A stretch of 64,000 nucleotides of DNA from Hygrocybe punicea. Taxonomy: Eukaryota; Basidiomycota; Agaricomycetes; Agaricales; Hygrophoraceae. The stretch is taken from contig OY744462.1 of NCBI GenBank assembly GCA_963556145.1, positions 8,060,001 through 8,124,000 of the forward strand, read 5' to 3'. A model generated the notes under the pieces. The model did no database searches and was not told where the DNA came from. It worked only from the letters and a program-made list of their open reading frames with translations. This document shows positions 31,302 through 43,057 of this stretch, piece after piece; position 1 is the first letter of the stretch, and every line of letters begins with the position of its first letter. The translations under genes and the position numbers were made by a program.

Positions 31302-32655
31302 ATGTACTCCATTATGTGTTCTGCTCTTTCCGGTTCCTCTCCAGTCAATAGACCAAGTTCGGTCATGAACTTTGTGTGAAGTGGGTGAGGTAACCCTTTC
31401 ATAAACATGTATTTTTTTTTTCAGAAGGAATATACATGACTTTAAGGATACCAGACACGATGTGATCTCATAGCAAATGTAGATTGATATCTATATGTTT
31501 CATCTGCATGTGGAATTCTGGGTTGTGCAATATAGCTGATTATTGGATCATAGAATCAACATCTCATCCAACTGTAGGTCCAATTCCTTCAATAAGTTTC
31601 TATGCCAGCTCAACTGCTTCATGGCATGAGTAGTGGCGACATATTCTGCTTTGGCTGTTGATAATGCACTCATGCTCTGCTCCTTCAAGCTTCAAGCAAA
31701 TGCTCCCCTGCAATTGTGAACACATATCCACCGATGGATTTCTGGTGTGGGTTGGATCCCCAATCAGCATCAACATAATGAATGATCTCCATCATAATCT
31801 GTTGGTCCTTCCCACCATAGGTTAATTCATAGTCCATCGTTCCTTTTAGGTAGTGGAATATCCTTTTAAGTGCTGTCTATTGTTCTGGACTTGGGTTCCA
31901 TGTGAATTGTGCAACAGTCACAGTTGTGTACAGGATATTGGGTCTTGTTGTGTGTGCAGCATACAAGAGCTCTCTGACTCATGTTGTGTACTTAATCGAG
32001 ATGTGTTTTCACTTGCTCTCATCAGTTTTGGTTTTGTTTATTCATAGGACCACGTTCTAATCCATCAGGGTTGATACTGGTTTTGCATCCTTCATTCCAG
32101 TCTTCACAAGTATCTTCCAGATATAATGGCTTTGCGACAAGGTGACTTTTCATTTTGGCAGTCTCATTCAATATGGATTCCAAGCAGTAAAGTTGGCTTT
32201 TGATGACTGCTACCATGTACTTTTCTTTCAGCTGGTTGATTATCCACTGATTCATCACTTGGTTGTTTGCATAAGTCATGAGGTTGTCGATCCAGACAAG
32301 TACAATGGAAATGTTTTCACATTCCTGATAGTAGTATGTGCAGTAGTCGGTCCATAATCTCATATAACGAAATTCCTTCATCATGTCATCGAAATCTGTG
32401 TTCCATACATTTCTGGCTTGTCTGAGACCATATATAGGGCATATGAGGCGGCAAACCTGTCCGGTTCCATCCTCAAATTCTGCTGGCTGTTTCATGTACA
32501 GCTTCTCCTTCACCCATCCGTTAAGGTATTCATGCGCCTTTGATATCCATCTGCTGAATATCCCAATCCTTGACTGTGGAATATGCGAGCGACGTCCATA
32601 GCGTCTTGAACCATATCACAGGAGCAAATGTTCCGGTTTCCCTGAAATCCCCTCT
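31302..32655 (-). pseudogene. Copia B fragment 2, degenerate RT-RNase H
   Basis: Homologous to copia A downstream of 22117, but with CpG turned into TpG or CpA at most sites. It retains the RT part that A lacks: EKLYMKQPAEFEDGTGQV, RLICPIYGLRQARNVWN and a segment with VWIDNLMTY at the YVDD position. Upstream of 32514 a frame with QQMDIKGA continues to about 32655, where similarity ends abruptly. Many stops and shifts; not functional. Confidence 0.85.
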
Positions 32656-33806
32656 GGGCTTCTGTGAAAATCCCTAGGCTACTAATCAGACCTTGTGCCT
32701 AGTGATATTGTAAATGAGACTAACTTTCACTATTCTGGTGAGATTATAAGAGTTATTCTGACCTAAGATAACTATCAAATATTATGCAAATTTCAGCAGA
32801 ACAGTTTTTCCTGATGTGAGATACTGATCTAGATCAATATGCAGGTTTCCAAAGAACAAAATATAAAACATATGTGGTGTCACAAATTTTATCTTCAGTC
32901 AAATCTGTTTCAATACATCATGCTTACTGTAACTATGGTCTTCTTGGTAGAATTGTTAGATTTTGGCTCTGGTACTTTAATCTGGAAAAGATGGTTAGTT
33001 TCATACTTCAATAAGGCAATGAGTTTACTCCTAAGTTATAAGAATGGCCAGATGAGGAATGATGGCCAGGAGTTTTGGTTATTATGCCAGCATTCATAAT
33101 TCATTCTCGATCAATATTTTCCCCATTTCTAATATGTCAACCATGAGCATGTTACATGTATTAGCAATCAAGATTCCACTCACATAATGCTATGCATCGT
33201 TGATTCCATTTCTGCTGCCACTATTTCATTGTTGAGTTTAACATTCTTGTCAAATTTATCTAATTTATAAACATCTCCCCCAAACTGAAATCTCAATACT
33301 TATATTCCAAGAAAAAGTTAAATCTTACCACTTTCTTCCATGTTGGAGTTACATCATGTTAATTGTTCTTGTCCTGTATTTTCTTTCAATGTGTGTCAAT
33401 TTGCTCTGTAAAAAGATAAAAACCTTGACCTTATTTGAAACTTCTTTTACCTCGGCTTTGATGATTTCTTGGAAGACATTGGTGAAAAGCACATAGGGCA
33501 TTATAAGAACAAGAGTGTTCTTGACATCATCATCAAATGGTGGCCAAGTGGAAATGACTTTCTTTGATACCGTGTCCAATACATTTTGATATTTGCTGGT
33601 AGTGGGACTTCAGCCAGAATGGCTGGAGCTGTTAATGTAATAGTCTTATCTTCAAGTAACTTAGAATATTATGGATGCACAATTGTACAGAGGGCCCTTG
33701 AGATTTTCAGGGCCTTCCTCTGGGGGACAAAATCCATTTTTTGCATGGCGCTGCCAGTACACACCAGCACCTATGTCAACAATAAGATTTGCATGTTAAA
33801 TGCCCA
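32656..33806. other. AT-rich, CpG-poor repeat debris
   Basis: No feature can be named. A minus-strand frame at 33349-33579 (KNTLVLIMPYVLF) may be the decayed C-terminal part of the hAT transposase next door. This is not certain. Confidence 0.4.
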
Positions 33807-35110
33807 TTATACCTGTTGGAGTTGGAGGTTGTGGTAGCTCTTCATCAGTGATGTCAATAGACTGTCTAGGTCAGGGAGGCTTGATGTATGGATAGCATCA
33901 TCAATGAGAGGAAAGGATAAAGTGAGAGTTTCTGATAGCTTGACTTTTTTCAACACTTGGCTCACTTTACAAAGCATGACAAGATCAAGAGTTTTGCTGT
34001 GAAGCCATGTAATAAGTTGAGTTGCTTTATTGGCATAGTCCAAGATGCTTGGATTGGACTTGAAGTAATAAGATTAATCTGGTATTTAAGAATGAACCAC
34101 AATTGCAAGTAACAATAAATAAATAGTATTCATAGCAATCAAGCCAGACCAGCCATGGATACTTTCATCCAAGCATTCAATGAGCTTGTTAGCACTCCCC
34201 TGATGCATCCATCACAATAGCTTCCACATGAACACCCCATTTTTCTTCTGCTTCCTTGGTGGCAGCCTCAAGACAATCAAAGAGCCTCTCAGTGGTTTTG
34301 CACTCCTTAGATGTATCCTCAACTTTAACAGTATAGACCTACAAGATCATGGAATAAAATGCCATTGAAAACTAATGCATGCATACCTGGCCATTGGCAG
34401 TAATCATGAAGGCTAGAAGATGATGGTTATTGGTACCAATCCACCCATCCAATTTGGGGCCCTCCAGGGGTATACCCAGGGTATGAAATGCCAAACCCCT
34501 ACCCATATCCTCAATACCCCTACCCTTATAGCAAGGGTAGGGGGTTTGGAGGGTGAGGGATAAAGGGTTTGGAGGGGTATGACTAAGGCATGAGAATCAC
34601 ATGAGCATGACCACATATTATGATCATCATACATCAAATGATGAAAATGATACTGAAAACATAATAGAGATGTAGTTAGTGAGGATAGATGAAGCCAATG
34701 TGTGACTAGATCAGTGTTAGAGGTTCAAATGCAGCATTTTCATGACATAAAGGTGGTCTGGCATTGCTTTGAACATGATTAGTCATACCCTTCATACCCT
34801 TTTCAAAACCCCTGGGGGGTAGGGTGTTTGCAAGGGTATGATTTTCCAAACCCCTACCCCTACCCCCCCTACTCCTATATCCCATACTCTAGATGTTACC
34901 CCTACCCCTGTATGGCCCTAATCCACTTGCAAGGTTGCTTCATGACCTTTGCTGCAGCTCTTGCAGATACAGAGTGTATCCACTGCAGCTGGAAGGAGGT
35001 GGCATGTGAGAGTCTTTCATGATGGGAGCTTTGCTGCAGGAAGGAATTCTGTGCAGAAGTCAATCCATTCAGCATTGTGAACCCAATAAAGGGCAAAGCC
35101 AGCTGATGCC
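33807..35110 (-). pseudogene. Degenerate hAT-type transposase
   Basis: Minus-strand fragments in order match the hAT transposases common in mushroom genomes (from memory): AAKVMKQPCKW near 34940, then GTNNHHLLAFMITANGQ near 34400-34445, an EDTSKE-like stretch with LFDCLEAATKEAEEKWG near 34250-34330, then YANKATQLITWLHSKT near 34000-34040. Stops and shifts abound and CpG is scarce. The N-terminal part is separated from the rest by a 466-bp MITE. It shows that an autonomous hAT once lived here and might have mobilised the non-autonomous hAT copies nearby. Confidence 0.7.
34455..34920. mobile_element. hAT-type MITE inside the dead hAT transposase
   Basis: Ends TGGGGCCCTCCAGGGGTA and, inverted, TAGGGCCATACAGGGGTA. 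8-bp duplication ATCCAATT (34447-34454) and ATCCACTT (34921-34928), one mismatch. Subterminal blocks are rich in CCCTACCC/GGGTAGGG and complementary to each other. No ORF. Confidence 0.8.
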
Positions 35111-36241
35111 ATCATATGAGGAATACAATTCTAAAAGCTTTTCTGCCTTTCCTTCAACCACCGAAAGCCAGAATCAGCACTATTCAGTGGACTATGACAC
35201 AACAAAGTGAATGACTGGCTTCATGATGAAGGGCAGGGATGACTGAATGCAGAAAATTCTGATTCAGATTGGTCAGAACTGTGATGGGAAAAGATCCAAG
35301 GTGACAGAGGCTCTGATGATAGGAATTGACTGTCCTCATTTTTTATGCTGGGAAGTTGCAGTAGATATGCTGATGAGCTGAAAGACCTGAGGGAGTGGGG
35401 AAGTGGGGACAATTCCCTGTTCTCATTTTTAGCACTGGGAAATGGTACAGGGTGTTATGATATGTGACCGTGACTGTGACTTCTGATATCATTCACCCCT
35501 CTTCTACATCTTCTTTGTTATTGCCCTATGTTTCTTTTTCTTTTACTCATGTGGTCTTCTTTTCTTCTGCTTACCTTATGTCTATTACTCATAGGACCTT
35601 TTTCTTCCTCCATCTATATAGTTAGTGTGACACATTCCTTCTTCTTTTTACAGTCTTCTTTCCCTTTCTACTTAGTTGCACAGCCACATCTCAAAACTTA
35701 TATAAGTAGTCTTCTTTTGGCCCTGTAACCATAGGTAATTTAACTTGTTAAAACTTGCTTCTGATCTCTGTCATCTCTCTCTGAAGTAAAACCTGCCACT
35801 TGTCTTGTTGCATAACACAAGGGCAAGTAGATGCACCAACAAGTCAAAAGACCTGATGGAGGGGGGAGATAGTCCAATTAGCTCATCTTCAATGCTGGGA
35901 AGTGATATGGGGGCAAGTAGATGTGCTGACACATTGAAAGACCTGAGGGAGGGATGAGCTAGCTCAATTTTACTGTCCTTGGTGCTAGGAGGAAAAGTGT
36001 CAAATCACATCAGAAAATGATTTAGACATGTCTCAACGCCCCTCCATTATCCCCATATACAAGAAATGATGCATTGCTGATGAGCTCACAGTAAGTCTTT
36101 ATTCATTAGTAACAGATATTGATGGTCATCCCCAAAAGGGGGTGTGGCTCCAATACATGGCAACTAGCCATGTTAGAACATTTGTAAAATGGGTTGAAAG
36201 TGTTCACAGTGTAAGTATATCCCTCTATATAATCTTATATT
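35111..36241. other. AT-rich repeat debris
   Basis: Two similar stretches (about 35210-35420 and 35850-35990) share GACCTGA(T)GGGAG(G)G, CAATGCTGGGAAGTG-like and GCAGTAGATATGCTGATG-like words, so they are diverged repeats in opposite or tandem arrangement. No gene. Confidence 0.4.
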
Positions 36242-36249
36242 ACTACAAT

Positions 36250-36536
36250 TAGTGTTGCCATGGCTATGAAAGATGTTTTTCAAAAAATGGCTATATTATT
36301 TCCAATAAAGCTGTTTGCTCACTTATTGACCAGCTTTGCATTGGCTTTGAATTGTAGCTGATTCAAAGCTGGTCAAATAAGTGAGCAAAGGCTGATCCAA
36401 TTGACTAATGTTGGCAGAGGACCCATCAGTTTTTGGTGTCATCTATATGCTCAAATATCCTGGTAATTTTAACAATTCTATTGGAAATGATATAGTCATT
36501 TTTTGAAAAACATCGGTCATAGCCCTGGCAACACTA
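36250..36536. mobile_element. hAT-type MITE with perfect 8-bp target duplication
   Basis: 287 bp. Ends TAGTGTTGCCATGGCTATG and, inverted, TAGTGTTGCCAGGGCTATG, continuing as inverted repeats of about 45 bp. The flank ACTACAAT occurs at 36242-36249 and 36537-36544. The middle also forms a palindrome (TTTGCTCACTTATT..AATAAGTGAGCAAA type). It shares the first ten terminal bases with the element at 43058-44404. Confidence 0.92.
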
Positions 36537-36985
36537 ACTACAATCCTGCCTGTAGCCCAAGTATACAGTGAAATTTGGGAATGGGAAGAAACTCACTTCA
36601 ATGGTTGGGTATTGGGAAGCAATGAAGTAAGGCATTTAATTTTGCATGCACTGAAACCTTGGATTCTTTCATTTATAGAAGTCATAACCAACACTGCACC
36701 AACTGGTGTAGTTTAAAGGAGCCTCAGACAAACTTGTAATCTATAGTATTTCTGTACACTAAATATATTTTTGGTAGTGGTTCTGACCTAATTGAGGGAA
36801 ATTACTCATAAGGTTTTCCTTGTCAGAAAACCCTTGGAATGCTGAAGTTGCCATATTTTACTACTCGTTTGACCATCATTATCCCTCACCAAGATTATTG
36901 ATAACACTACTGACTCTTTTTTACTTATGGCCCCAGTTGCACCCATTCCTGTATAGGAGAGACTTAGGAGGTATTTGAGGGGAGA

Positions 36986-38634
36986 TGTTACGGATCGCTT
37001 CTGCAGCGGGCTCCGGCAACAATCAACTTAACTAGGGATCGGATTCCAGAGGAGAGGAGAGCAGTTTTCATTGTTGCTTACAGCTAAGACAACACTGCTA
37101 TGCGGGGGGGTCAAGGTCTAATGTCATTGCGAGCCGTGGGGGTTACCCAAAACAAGATGAGTCTGCCCCAAGAACCAGACTAAATGTGAGGAAAGGAAAA
37201 GAAGAAAAAGTCCAAACCAACAACAAGGACAGTAGATATAGTGAATGGACTTGAGGGGAGGTAAATGGGAATCCAACCATGAAGCTACAACATGTCCAAC
37301 TACACCATGTGTTCACCATGAGGCATACATGAGGCATCCTCATGTTGATGTTCTCGCGATCCAACTGGAGGCCCAGGTGTCATTGAGGATAGAAGAGGTC
37401 CGGATGACTCGGATGATTTGTCATCGGATCATGTGACATGCAGAATTGCCAATTCGGGGTCTACACTTGCTGTAACAGGCAAGTGCGCAGTTTGGCAAGT
37501 GCATTGCACGGTCGGGTTGAAGATGGGTATCGTCCAGTGTGGGGTTGATGATGAGAGTGTCTTGAGGTAGCGTGGATATAGCGGCAAGGTTGGTATAACA
37601 GAAAATGAAGGAATGTATAGAGGAAAAAACCAACTAGGACAGTGGGCTAGTCGAGGTCAGACATGTGAACAGCATAAGCTGTACTGGATGACGATGTCTG
37701 TGTCAATGACGTATCGAGGGGTGGTGTCTTGTCCTGTCTGTGGAACAATGCGGTCCACCTGATGTCAGTATTCATCCAAGAAAGGGTATTGTTATAAACA
37801 AGTGTGGGAGATATCAAGGTTATAGATGGAAAAGGTTAAATGAATGTGGGTCCAGGTTTCGAGTCATGGCATGAGTGACAAGCTGTGGGAATAAGATGTC
37901 GGGTACTGCAATGAAGCGATGTCGTGTGAACAATATGCGATAGGGGTTGGTTCACTGTTCGGGAAGTCATATGGTCTGTGGTCGAAGTCCAAAAGAATGT
38001 GCTTCGGCGATGGTTGGATTAGAGAGAACAGTGAAATGTCTTGTGATCGGGGATTGTTCAGGGCATGCGTGCAGGTGAGGAATGTCATTGGATCGTCAGG
38101 GAGGATAATGGTAGGCACAGGGTATGAATATGGAAACCAAATATCCAAGATTGGCAATTGTCAATTACGTTGTGAGATATTGTCGAGGTGGAGGTCAGAA
38201 GTATCGATGGCACAAGGGTTTCAGTACCGATGCCAAAGATAGATCATAACAAGGTAAAAACCGATGAGGAAGGTGATGGCGATGCTGCCAATGATGATTA
38301 CAGTAATTAGCTGTGTCGGGAGTACAGCCATTGTGAATCGGTTTGTCGTGGGATGAAGTCAACAATATGTCAGGGCGAGGGAAAAGACAATAGCGATGAT
38401 GTCCGTCGGCAAGGAGATTATTTGGGTACAGCAAGGTAACGTGAGGATGTGTCCATGGTCGGTCTGGATTGTTCGAGAAGAAAGGATGCAAAGAGAACAA
38501 GAACAAGAATAAACAATGATGTCCAAAAGAAGACAAAAGGTAAAGGGGAACGAAAAAGGAAGGTATGGTAAAGTGGAATCGTCATCGTGGGTAGCGGAGT
38601 CGGAATCAGAGTTGCGGAGTTGAAAAATGTAACA
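36986..38634 (-). mobile_element. Intact 1649-bp solo LTR copy 2
   Basis: Flanked by a perfect 5-bp duplication GGAGA (36981-36985 and 38635-38639). Minus orientation runs TGTTACATTTTTCAAC to CCGTAACA. It is homologous to solo LTR copy 1 in inverse orientation. CpG content is clearly higher than in the surrounding DNA, so it arrived later. No ORF of note. Confidence 0.9.
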
Positions 38635-38639
38635 GGAGA

Positions 38640-41600
38640 TTAGACTTTTCAGCCTCACAATTATTTTTTCATGCAGTCCCACAGCCAACTGGCACAGTGG
38701 ATGCATGGTGGTTTTGACTCCTTGCAACCAACCCCATTCACATTAGAAGAGTTGAGGCAAGGCCAAAAAGCCTTGCCAATGTTTGCCATGCCAATCACCA
38801 GTACCAACTAGTGTCATGCTCCATGCACAGGGTATTCAACATCTCATGGCCCCAATCTTGTCCCATTGTGTACATGGCAGATGAGGGAGGTTAGGAGTGG
38901 AGGCAAAGCATTTCATCCTGGTCCAAGTGTTTTTCATGCCATCTACCAGCACCATGCCCCATAGATGGTGCTTTTGACTTCTTTCAAGCCCAGTCACCCC
39001 TATTTTGCATACAAGAGAGACAAGAGAGTGGACGAGGCTTTTAAAACTCATTGTTTGTTTCATACCAACCACCAGCACCAACTGGTGCAGTGCAGTAGGT
39101 GCTTTGCAGGTTGAAGTTTGCACATGTTGCTTCCAACTTATTTTAACACCACTTGAGCCTGATTCACATATAAGACTAGGGGACATACTGAACATAATAC
39201 CTCCAACAATGCTTTGCCCAAGCCAATCACAATGCCAGCATATGTGCTAGCTGCACAGGAGTGTTTTCAACAACAGCAGAGGCAAGGGTGGATAGGCAGC
39301 AGCAGCAGCAGACAAGATGTGAGGGGGTTCAAGTAACCAGCAGTGAAGGCTAGATATAGGATCTATGATGGGATGAGGAGGAACTTTGTGGTGTGGTTAG
39401 GTTTAACATTTCTCAACATACTTTGTGAGTCAAATTAATGTATATTGTACATATTGCTTAAAACTTCACATATCCATCACCAACATCCATCATTCCTCAT
39501 CCATATGAGGAGTTAATTTCAACTCACTGCATGTCCCTTGTTATCACTGCCAGTTGCTACCACTGCCATTGGCGTTCGCCAGTTAGAACATTGCTGGATT
39601 TATGAAAGAAGGGAGGTACTTTTTTGGCATATTGATTGTTGGTAGCACACAGGTTGGTGTGGTGGTTTACCTGTGCCATTGTTTGTGGGAACCTGCCAGT
39701 TTCCATGGTAATTACCTTGCAAACAACATCCATACATCAATTGACATGGTCTGTATGTTTTTGCAAGGTAGGAAGGTGGGCAGGGACTTCCCAACTGTGT
39801 GCTGTTGTCCTCACCACCACTGTTGTCATCCCTACATGTGGTTTCTGTGCCAAATACCTTGTCAACAACATCTGTATGTCAATTGATGGGGTCTGTATGT
39901 TTTCATGAGGTAGAAAGGGAGTGGGTCTTCCCATTGTCATCACTGTCACAGTTTGGCAGATGGGGTGGGTTTTTGCAACATACCTGGGCTGGTAGGTGGA
40001 TGCACCAGTGTCCTGACCTTCCTCTCTGTCATCATCACCATCACAGTGCAGGTTCATTTTTGTGCTTCATTTGTATGTAGGGTGACAGGTACAGGTTTTG
40101 CACAGGTCACATAAGTGTGACCCATACCTGTGTTATAGTCTACAACCATCCCTATGTGAATCTCATCATGGAATCTGGTGTGTAAAAAACACTCCCCTGC
40201 CACTATTACAAAGACAAAAGTCAACTCTGAAGGGGCAGACTGGGCAAATGCACCAGTTTGTGCCAACAATGTGCACCACACTGACAATATGCCTCATGTC
40301 AACAATATGCCCTCCCAACTTCTGGCATGGCATCCAGGTTGACTTGTCCATGCCACAGATCATCACCCCCAGTATAGCATTTTCAGATATTGGTGCTCAG
40401 ATACTGTATACAAAGTATCACTTGCTTGCAAAGAGCAACCTATCCATTTCTGCTGGATTCATGCACTTTCTTAACCAAGCATGCATGGCAAAACCACAAA
40501 ATGCTGGACTTGGTGTGCAACTTGAAACCATTCTGGAGTATAGACAGGCCTTGTTTTAATTGGCTTAAGCCACCTCAATTGCAGAACAGTTCACCACTTA
40601 TTGATGGGGAGCATGTGGATGTTGTACTCATTGGATCTGGCACCTCAATTGAGCAAGGAATTCTCTCTGAGGAAGATCATTCCACTGACATCACAATAAC
40701 ATCCCATCAACCCAACTCCCTGAAAACATACTTCATCAGAGCATCCTTCAAATGAATGCAAGGATAACAGGAAGAAGAGTGCGTGGCCTCAATGGAAACT
40801 TCTGGATATGAGAATTTATATCAACTCCTTTGCACCATGCCAGTGGGTGAGCACCTGTCCTTATTTTCTGTCTTTGTTTTCTCCCCTCTGCACTTTCCTT
40901 GCTCCTCTGCACCTGTATGGCTCCACAACTGTATCAAGCCTTATATACAATAGTTGTTATGGTATGAAAGTCAATGATACCCAGACATCTGAGCAGTATG
41001 AGAGGTTTGAGGGCATGCTCAGCATGCTGCTGAGCTTGAAGTGCAGGTCTCAACAGAAAAAGGAAAAGAATAGGCCTCTCATGTCCATGCTTACTTGCCT
41101 GTATCCCTCTTTCCCTTCTGCTCAGCATTGTTGCTGCCCCTGCTTTAACCACCCCTGCTGCCAAGCATGACTCCTGTCAGCAGGCTCAGGCCCAACAGTG
41201 ACCATCCAGTTTGCAGGATTGCTGCTGAGTCTCACCTTGGGGTTTGCCTTGCCAAGTATGCAAGTCACCATGCCAACCAACAGTGGCAGCCCACCAATGA
41301 TAGTGCTACTAGCTGCTGGGCCTCAATGGGCACCTCTCAGTGAGGCAACTTATGGAGAACTGGGGGGGCAAGGTGGAGATGCAATAAAGGCAGGCAGAAG
41401 ACTGAGGGTGCACACAGGAAGAAGGTCACCAACCTCATCATGGAGCTGGCAGCATGGCCACATTAGAATGTCACGCTCGCCCTCTACTTCCTGGCAGAAA
41501 GGTATGAGAGCCAATTCCAGGCATACTTACAAAAGATTGGTGGTGGCTGGACAGTCATACCCTTATACACAGTTGTACACATTTGTATTATCAATTGGCA

Positions 41601-41789
41601 CCCTTTAATTCTATCAACTTGCCCTGAGGATGAGGGGCTTTTCCCCCCTCCATTTTTGAGAAGCTTTATTTCATTTTATTTCAAAGTATACTCACCAGTA
41701 TTCCATGGGTTTCTGGACTGATGTATGTGGGGTCTGAGTTGGCAGGCATGGAAAGGTACTGAGGGGTGACCCAGTGGCCACCTGACTCC
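38640..41789. other. CpG-poor repeat-like region, no gene seen
   Basis: About 3.1 kb. It contains imperfect repeated stretches such as CACCAGCACCAACTGG-like words (38790-39090) and a roughly 130-bp unit repeated near 39700-39960 (CATCCATACATCAATTGACATGG / CATCTGTATGTCAATTGATGGG). Frames of 90-150 codons (40098-40559, 41198-41608) show no domain and look like decayed repeat sequence. Confidence 0.4.
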
Positions 41790-42385
41790 CACAAGAGATG
41801 GATGTGAAATTTTTGCAAGCAAATAATAGGCAGATATTCAGTCACATTTTGAAGCTATTTGTGTTGTTATCTTGCTTGTGAAAATATTCCACAAAACAAT
41901 GTTATCCACAAGCAGTATTCATGTAGAAAATAGTTCATACAAAAAATAAAATTATCCAGGCCTTTATTGTTCTCATTATTGTGTACATGTATTCAGAAAA
42001 AAGAAAATGACATGATTTCTGCATGGATATCTGTGGATATTATTGTCAGGCAGATCTACAAGATATTTGGTTTCAAGATAATTCAGGCACAAGTCAGGTC
42101 CCAATTATCCAGAGACCAAATAGTCTAAATTCTGCTCTTGCAATAAAATCTACAGATATTGGTGTAGAAATCCCAAAACCTCGTGTCATTTTCATTTTTC
42201 TGAATACATGTACACAAATAATGAAAACAATAAAGGCCTGAATAATTTTATTTTCTGTTGAGCTTTTGCATAACATTATTTTTTGGAATATTTTCACAAA
42301 CGGGATAAGAGCACAAATAATTTCAAAATGTGAGATATGCATATTATTCGCTTCCCAAAAAAAATCCATCTCCTGTGTCCCGAGA
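41790..42385. repeat. Foldback element with long inverted arms
   Basis: Left arm about 41790-42012 and right arm about 42185-42385 are inverted copies (shared TCACATTTTGAA, GTGAAAATATTCCA, CAGGCCTTTATTGTT, GTGTACATGTATTCAGAAAAA) with point changes and small gaps. The spacer is near 170 nt. AT-rich, no ORF. It lies beside the 3' end of the broken hydrolase copy. Confidence 0.75.
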
Positions 42386-43057
42386 CATATCAATATCTAT
42401 ACGAGTTACACTGTTACAGGCTCCAACCCAGACACAAATTGGTGTAACACCCTAACCAACGGTAGCCGTCGTTTCTGCGTATCGAACACCATAGCGTGAG
42501 GGTAGAACAGCACTTCAACCCCGTCTTTTTCCAATCTCTCCTTCACCTCTTCTTCTCCAGTCAAATACTTCCTCACATTCTCTCCATCTACAATCTGGTC
42601 GTCCCCACTCAACGATATCGCAACTGGCCTCCCAAACTCCTGTAATTCCTTCTTCCACATCACATTCTCCGCCCAGAAAAAGTGCCGCAAGAGTGACCTT
42701 GATATATCTGCGTCTCAGCTCGCAAAAGTACCACAGCTGCCATTCGTTCGCACTCCGTGGGCGCCAGTAGACAAAGTTGAAAGCAACGTTCGGCATGTGC
42801 AACAAAAACGGGATCGCGTCAATCATAAGCAATGCAGCAATCCGTGGGCCCAGGTCCTCCGAGTGCAGCATTTGTGCTGCGATCACTGTTCCATACGAAT
42901 GGGCTGCCAGCACGAACCAATCAATCTTATGCGAGGACAGAATCTCAGAGATGGCAAGGCAGTTGGACTCACGCGGTAGAATTGGGTGTGTGATGCGCAT
43001 ACTGATTTGCAGTAGCTCAATCGCCAGGATCCCTACACCCTTGTCCGCCCTGGAAAC

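Noticed and set aside
38640..41640. Several ORFs of 70-150 aa
   Set aside because: CpG-poor repeat debris. Frames show no domain and overlap on both strands.
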